Assembly (NCBI GenBank): GCA_947632315.1
Contig: CANROV010000100.1
Span: forward strand, 1-6,950
Direction of reading: 5' to 3'
Source: Candidatus Gastranaerophilales bacterium
GTDB lineage: Bacteria; Cyanobacteriota; Vampirovibrionia; Gastranaerophilales; Gastranaerophilaceae
Length of the DNA: 6,950 nt
The translations under genes and the position numbers were made by a program. Below are positions 5,420 to 6,950 of the stretch, one piece after another (within the stretch, counting starts at the first letter, position 1; every line of letters starts with the position of its first letter). The notes under the pieces are model-generated. The model was not told where the DNA came from, made no database searches, and saw nothing but the letters and a program-made list of their open reading frames with translations.

Positions 5420-6837
5420 TGCTTTTTAATTCGTTAGAATTTTTATTTATATTTTTACCGATAACTTTTTTTGTTTATTTTTTATTAAATAAAAAGAGAT
5501 TAATAGCATTGGCAACAGGCTGGATGGTAGCCGCTTCCTTAATATTTTACGGATACTGGAATTATAAATATCTTACATTAATAATACTATCTATGATATT
5601 TAACTATACAGTAGGTTACACACTTTCACATCCCACTACTTTAAAAATAAACAGGAAATTTGTCTTAGTGCTTGGAATAATAGGGAATGTAGGTTTATTA
5701 TGTTATTATAAATATTTTGATTTTCTTATTAATAATATTAATGCCGTATTTCATAGCGGATTTGACACATTAAAAATAGCTCTTCCTTTAGGGATAAGTT
5801 TCTTTACTTTTACGCAAATAGCATATCTTGTTGATGCGTATAAAAAAGAAGTTCAAGAGTATGATTTTTTAAACTATGCTTTATTTGTAACATTTTTCCC
5901 ACACCTGATTGCAGGGCCTATATTACATCATAGTGAAATGATGCCTCAATTTGCAGATATAAAAAAGAAGGTAATAAACCATAAAAATATATCGGTCGGA
6001 TTATTTTTAATAGCTATAGGTTTATTCAAGAAAGTTATTATTGCGGATAATTTATCGGACTTTGCAGGAAGTATGTTTGACCAAATACAAACACTTGATT
6101 TTTTTGAAGCCTGGTTCGGCAGTTTTGCATACACATTCCAGTTATATTTCGATTTTTCAGGCTATTGCGATATGGCTTTAGGTATTGCTTTACTGTTTAA
6201 TATACGTTTGCCCATTAACTTTAATTCGCCATATAAAGCAGAAAATATCCAAGATTTTTGGAGAAGGTGGCATATGACTTTATCCAGATTCCTTAAAAAT
6301 TACATATATATACCTTTAGGTGGTAATAGAATAGGAGAATTTAAGACATACCGAAATTTATTTTTAACCTTTTTAATAGGCGGTATTTGGCACGGAGCTA
6401 ATTGGACTTTTATTATGTGGGGAGTCCTGCACGGTTTAGCTACCTGCATTCACAGATTTTGGAAAAAATTTAATATTAAAATTAATAAATATGCGGCAAT
6501 TGCAATTACATTCTTCTTTATTAATTTTACGTGGGTATTTTTTAGAGCCTCATCTATTCATAGAGCTATTGACATAATAAAATCAATGTTTGGTTTAAAC
6601 GGATTTATTCCTGTTACTGTTAATAAATTAAGATTTACGTTTGAAAACGGCAGTGTTAAGCTGAGTTTCTTCATGGTAATTACTTGTTTAATATTAGTAT
6701 TTTTCTTTAAAAATTCCATGGAATGGGCTGAAAAGTTTAAACCGAATAAAATATTTTTTATTGTTACTTTAGTATTGCTAATAGTATCAGTATTATCAAT
6801 AAATAAAGTTTCAGAGTTCTTATATTTTCAGTTTTAA
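5419..6837 (+). CDS. MBOAT-family membrane O-acyltransferase (AlgI/DltB type)
   Basis: This 472-residue polytopic membrane protein has the usual length of AlgI-like enzymes, with about ten or more hydrophobic segments from residue 5 to the C-terminus. It opens with MLFNSLEFLFIFLP, a typical AlgI start. Family blocks include ALPLGISFFTFTQIAYLVDA (121-140), HLIAGPILHHSEM (162-174), LYFDFSGYCDMALGIA (242-257), FWRRWHMTLSRFL (280-292) and IYIPLGGNR (296-304). The catalytic His is His325 in GGIWHGANWTF (321-331), and the second conserved histidine is His285. Such enzymes take an acyl group (usually acetyl) from a cytoplasmic donor and pass it through the membrane to a partner SGNH-like protein that modifies a polysaccharide, peptidoglycan or teichoic acid. 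The two genes upstream are evident partners. AGGAG lies 11 nt before the ATG, and the ATG overlaps the previous stop codon (TAATG). The acyl group and acceptor cannot be read from the sequence. The codon bias is AT-rich but less extreme than in the two paralogs. Confidence 0.95.
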   Translation: MLFNSLEFLFIFLPITFFVYFLLNKKRLIALATGWMVAASLIFYGYWNYKYLTLIILSMIFNYTVGYTLSHPTTLKINRKFVLVLGIIGNVGLLCYYKYFDFLINNINAVFHSGFDTLKIALPLGISFFTFTQIAYLVDAYKKEVQEYDFLNYALFVTFFPHLIAGPILHHSEMMPQFADIKKKVINHKNISVGLFLIAIGLFKKVIIADNLSDFAGSMFDQIQTLDFFEAWFGSFAYTFQLYFDFSGYCDMALGIALLFNIRLPINFNSPYKAENIQDFWRRWHMTLSRFLKNYIYIPLGGNRIGEFKTYRNLFLTFLIGGIWHGANWTFIMWGVLHGLATCIHRFWKKFNIKINKYAAIAITFFFINFTWVFFRASSIHRAIDIIKSMFGLNGFIPVTVNKLRFTFENGSVKLSFFMVITCLILVFFFKNSMEWAEKFKPNKIFFIVTLVLLIVSVLSINKVSEFLYFQF

Positions 6838-6865
6838 AGAAAAAAGACTAAACTAAAAATTAAAA

Positions 6866-6950
6866 TTATTTAAAATTTGCTTCAAAATTTGATATAGAGG
6901 TATACATATACTTTTCGGCATTTTTCATAATTTTAACTATTTCTTCTGTT
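6866..6950 (-). CDS. C-terminal end of an unidentified minus-strand gene, cut off by window edge
   Basis: Reading the minus strand from the right edge gives 27 codons without interruption before a TAA at 6868-6866. The residues include EEIVKIMKNAEKYMY and end in FEANFK. The composition is that of a charged, probably helical C-terminus and looks like real protein rather than AT-rich noise, but it is too short to identify. If real, the gene is convergent with the MBOAT gene, 28 nt from its stop. That gap has no G+C-rich terminator stem. Confidence 0.45.
   Translation of the reverse strand, partial: TEEIVKIMKNAEKYMYTSISNFEANFK

Noticed and set aside
5946..6134. Minus-strand open frame inside the MBOAT gene
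   Set aside because: It is fully antisense to a gene with strong family motifs and has no family features of its own.
6838..6865. Intrinsic terminator after the MBOAT gene
   Set aside because: The short convergent gap is A-rich and has no stem with G+C content followed by a T run.

Overview
The window comes from a low-GC bacterium, very probably an anaerobe. The evidence is a clear HydG, the radical-SAM enzyme that builds the CO and cyanide ligands of [FeFe] hydrogenase, together with AT-rich, A/T-ending codon use. The gene set would fit Clostridia-like Firmicutes, Elusimicrobia, gut cyanobacterial relatives or similar anaerobes. Nothing in the sequence fixes the genus, and there is no rRNA, tRNA, CRISPR array or insertion sequence.

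Left half, minus strand (read from 2976 down to 1): hydG (2976-1558), a short ACT-domain protein (start most likely 1491, stop 1213) and a UPF0210/PFL-family protein (start 1202, running off the left edge). The last two form a conserved pair and look translationally coupled, because the Shine-Dalgarno of the second overlaps the stop codon of the first. An AT-only hairpin lies between hydG and the ACT gene. A candidate extended -10 promoter for hydG lies near 3058-3066, with a small palindrome just downstream.

Centre, 2977-3143: a 167-base divergent intergenic region holding the hydG promoter and a weaker candidate -10 for the plus-strand genes.

Right half, plus strand (3144-6837): a tight three-gene operon. 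Two tandem paralogous single-pass membrane proteins with SGNH-hydrolase-like motifs are followed by an MBOAT (AlgI/DltB-type) O-acyltransferase. The genes are 11 nt apart and then overlap by 1 nt. By analogy with AlgI/AlgJ/AlgX, PatA/PatB and DltB/DltD, the MBOAT would move an acyl (probably acetyl) group across the membrane and the anchored SGNH-like proteins would place it on an extracytoplasmic glycan or other acceptor. The first paralog has Glu where the second has the expected Asp of the Asp-x-x-His motif, so the two may differ in activity or acceptor. The two SGNH-like genes are visibly more AT-rich than the left-hand genes.

Right edge: about 27 codons of the C-terminal end of an unidentified minus-strand gene, convergent with the MBOAT gene. 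The acylation cassette is the part most worth following up. Its general type is known, but the two-paralog arrangement and the acceptor are not evident from the sequence.
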